From positions 1 through 5,785 of the forward strand of contig JAFVVU010000195.1 of assembly GCA_017502065.1 (NCBI GenBank): a stretch of 5,785 nucleotides of DNA, read 5' to 3'. The notes beneath the pieces are model-generated. The model was not told the DNA's origin. It was given only the letters and a program-made list of their open reading frames with translations, and made no database searches. Source of the stretch: Clostridia bacterium (GTDB lineage Bacteria > Bacillota > Clostridia > RUG12999). The translations under genes were made by a program, and so were the position numbers. Below are positions 4,880 to 5,785 of the stretch, one piece after another; positions within the stretch are counted from its first letter, which is position 1; every line of letters starts with the position of its first letter.

Positions 4880-5785
4880 ATGTATAACGTAATTAAACGT
4901 GACGGTAAACAGGTATCATTCGACTTAAGTAAAATCAGCACTGCCATCACACAGGCTTTTGAAGCTTGCCAGAGACAGTTCAATCAGGATATTATAGATT
5001 TCCTTGCACTCAAGGTAACGGCGGAATTCGAGCCGAAAATTGAAGACGGAAAAATCGAGGTTGAACATATTCAGGACAGCGTTGAATCCGTACTTATTAA
5101 AGCAGGCTACAGCGATGTTGCAAAAGCATACATCATTTACAGAAGACAGAGAGAAAAAATCCGTAACCTTAATGCAACAATGGTTGACTACAAGGCAATC
5201 GTGGATAACTATCTCAACATCAACGACTGGCGTGTAAAGGAAAACTCCACAGTAACATATTCTGTTGGTGGTCTTATCCTCAGCAACTCCGGTGCAATCA
5301 CAGCTAACTACTGGCTTTCTGAAATTTATGACGATGAAATCGGCAATGCACACAGAAACGCCGACATTCATATTCATGACCTTTCAATGCTCACAGGTTA
5401 CTGTGCAGGTTGGTCACTCAAACAGCTTATTCAGGAAGGTCTTGGCGGCGTTCCGGGAAAAATAACATCTTCTCCGGCAAGCCACCTTGCAACACTTTGT
5501 AACCAGATGGTTAACTTCCTCGGAATTATGCAGAACGAATGGGCAGGCGCTCAGGCATTCTCATCATTTGACACATACCTTGCTCCGTTTGTAAAGGTAG
5601 ACAACCTTTCCTACGACCAGGTTAAAAAATGTATTGAATCCTTTATCTACGGCGTAAATACACCGAGCCGTTGGGGAACACAGGCACCATTCTCAAACAT
5701 CACTCTTGACTGGAAAGTACCTGCTGACCTTGCTGAACTCAACTGTATTGTTGGCGGTAAGGAGCTTGACTTCAAGTACAAGGAT
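4880..5785 (+). CDS. nrdD: Anaerobic (class III) ribonucleoside-triphosphate reductase, N-terminal 302 residues
   Basis: Glycyl-radical enzyme reducing ribonucleotides to deoxyribonucleotides under anaerobic conditions. The frame is open to the window end; the C-terminal glycyl radical and zinc site are not visible. Residues 3-91 form an ATP cone (VIKRDGKQVSFD start), the domain through which dATP/ATP control overall activity. The catalytic barrel begins after it: NADIHIHDL (160-168), then GYCAGWSL with Cys175, which matches the position of the proposed thiyl-radical cysteine of E. coli NrdD; QMVNFLGIMQNEWAGAQAFSSFDTY (209 onward) and NTPSRWGTQAPFSNIT (260-275) are family hallmarks. AAAGGGGG lies 7 nt before the ATG. 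Codon use looks optimised (15 of 19 Asn codons are AAC), consistent with high expression. It is activated by NrdG from the gene upstream and controlled by the NrdR-box promoter. Confidence 0.97.
   Translation, partial: MYNVIKRDGKQVSFDLSKISTAITQAFEACQRQFNQDIIDFLALKVTAEFEPKIEDGKIEVEHIQDSVESVLIKAGYSDVAKAYIIYRRQREKIRNLNATMVDYKAIVDNYLNINDWRVKENSTVTYSVGGLILSNSGAITANYWLSEIYDDEIGNAHRNADIHIHDLSMLTGYCAGWSLKQLIQEGLGGVPGKITSSPASHLATLCNQMVNFLGIMQNEWAGAQAFSSFDTYLAPFVKVDNLSYDQVKKCIESFIYGVNTPSRWGTQAPFSNITLDWKVPADLAELNCIVGGKELDFKYKD

Noticed and set aside
4925..5377. A 150-codon minus-strand open frame opposite nrdD
   Set aside because: The plus strand encodes unmistakable NrdD across the same span; the antisense frame is Cys/Val-rich and shows no known motif.
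1..5785. CRISPR array, tRNA, rRNA, toxin-antitoxin or phage defence module
   Set aside because: No regularly spaced repeats, tRNA-like cloverleaf, or genes of such systems were found on either strand.

Overview
The window looks like chromosomal DNA from an anaerobic, low-to-moderate GC Firmicute, probably in the Clostridia (an Oscillospiraceae/Ruminococcaceae-like bacterium is my guess from the protein sequences; no database search was possible). Support comes from strong AGGAGG-type ribosome sites, sigma-A type promoters, frequent GTG/TTG starts, a class III (strictly anaerobic) ribonucleotide reductase, and the clostridial-type second topoisomerase.

Left two thirds (about 1-3874, minus strand): one apparent operon read right to left, tsaE - tsaB - rpiB - type IIA topoisomerase subunit B - subunit A (only its first 25 codons are present). 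A near-consensus promoter lies at 3846-3874, just upstream of tsaE. The last four genes are tightly packed: tsaB and rpiB overlap by 4 nt, rpiB and the topoisomerase B gene are 14 nt apart, and B and A are 15 nt apart. tsaE and tsaB are instead separated by 160 nt full of inverted repeats. The operon joins tRNA t6A modification (TsaE, TsaB), the pentose phosphate pathway (RpiB) and DNA topology. Its oddest feature is an in-frame TGA at codon 20 of the topoisomerase B gene, at a position where relatives, as I recall them, carry arginine. The protein-level similarity continues on both sides of it.

Divergent intergenic region (3815-4093): back-to-back promoters, plus a 59-bp repeat with 7-9 bp terminal inverted repeats (TGTAGGG...CCCTACA) that resembles a small non-autonomous mobile element. 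It sits in the leader of the rightward genes.

Right third (4094-5785, plus strand): nrdG (radical SAM activase) followed by nrdD (class III ribonucleotide reductase with an N-terminal ATP cone, cut by the window end). Between them is a consensus promoter with two NrdR-box-like palindromes 32 bp apart, one just upstream of the -35 and one inside the -35/-10 spacer, which is the expected layout for NrdR repression of ribonucleotide reductase genes.

I see no CRISPR array, tRNA, rRNA, insertion sequence with transposase, or defence system. The window is mostly housekeeping. The premature TGA, the structured tsaE-tsaB spacer and the repeat element are what deserve a second look.
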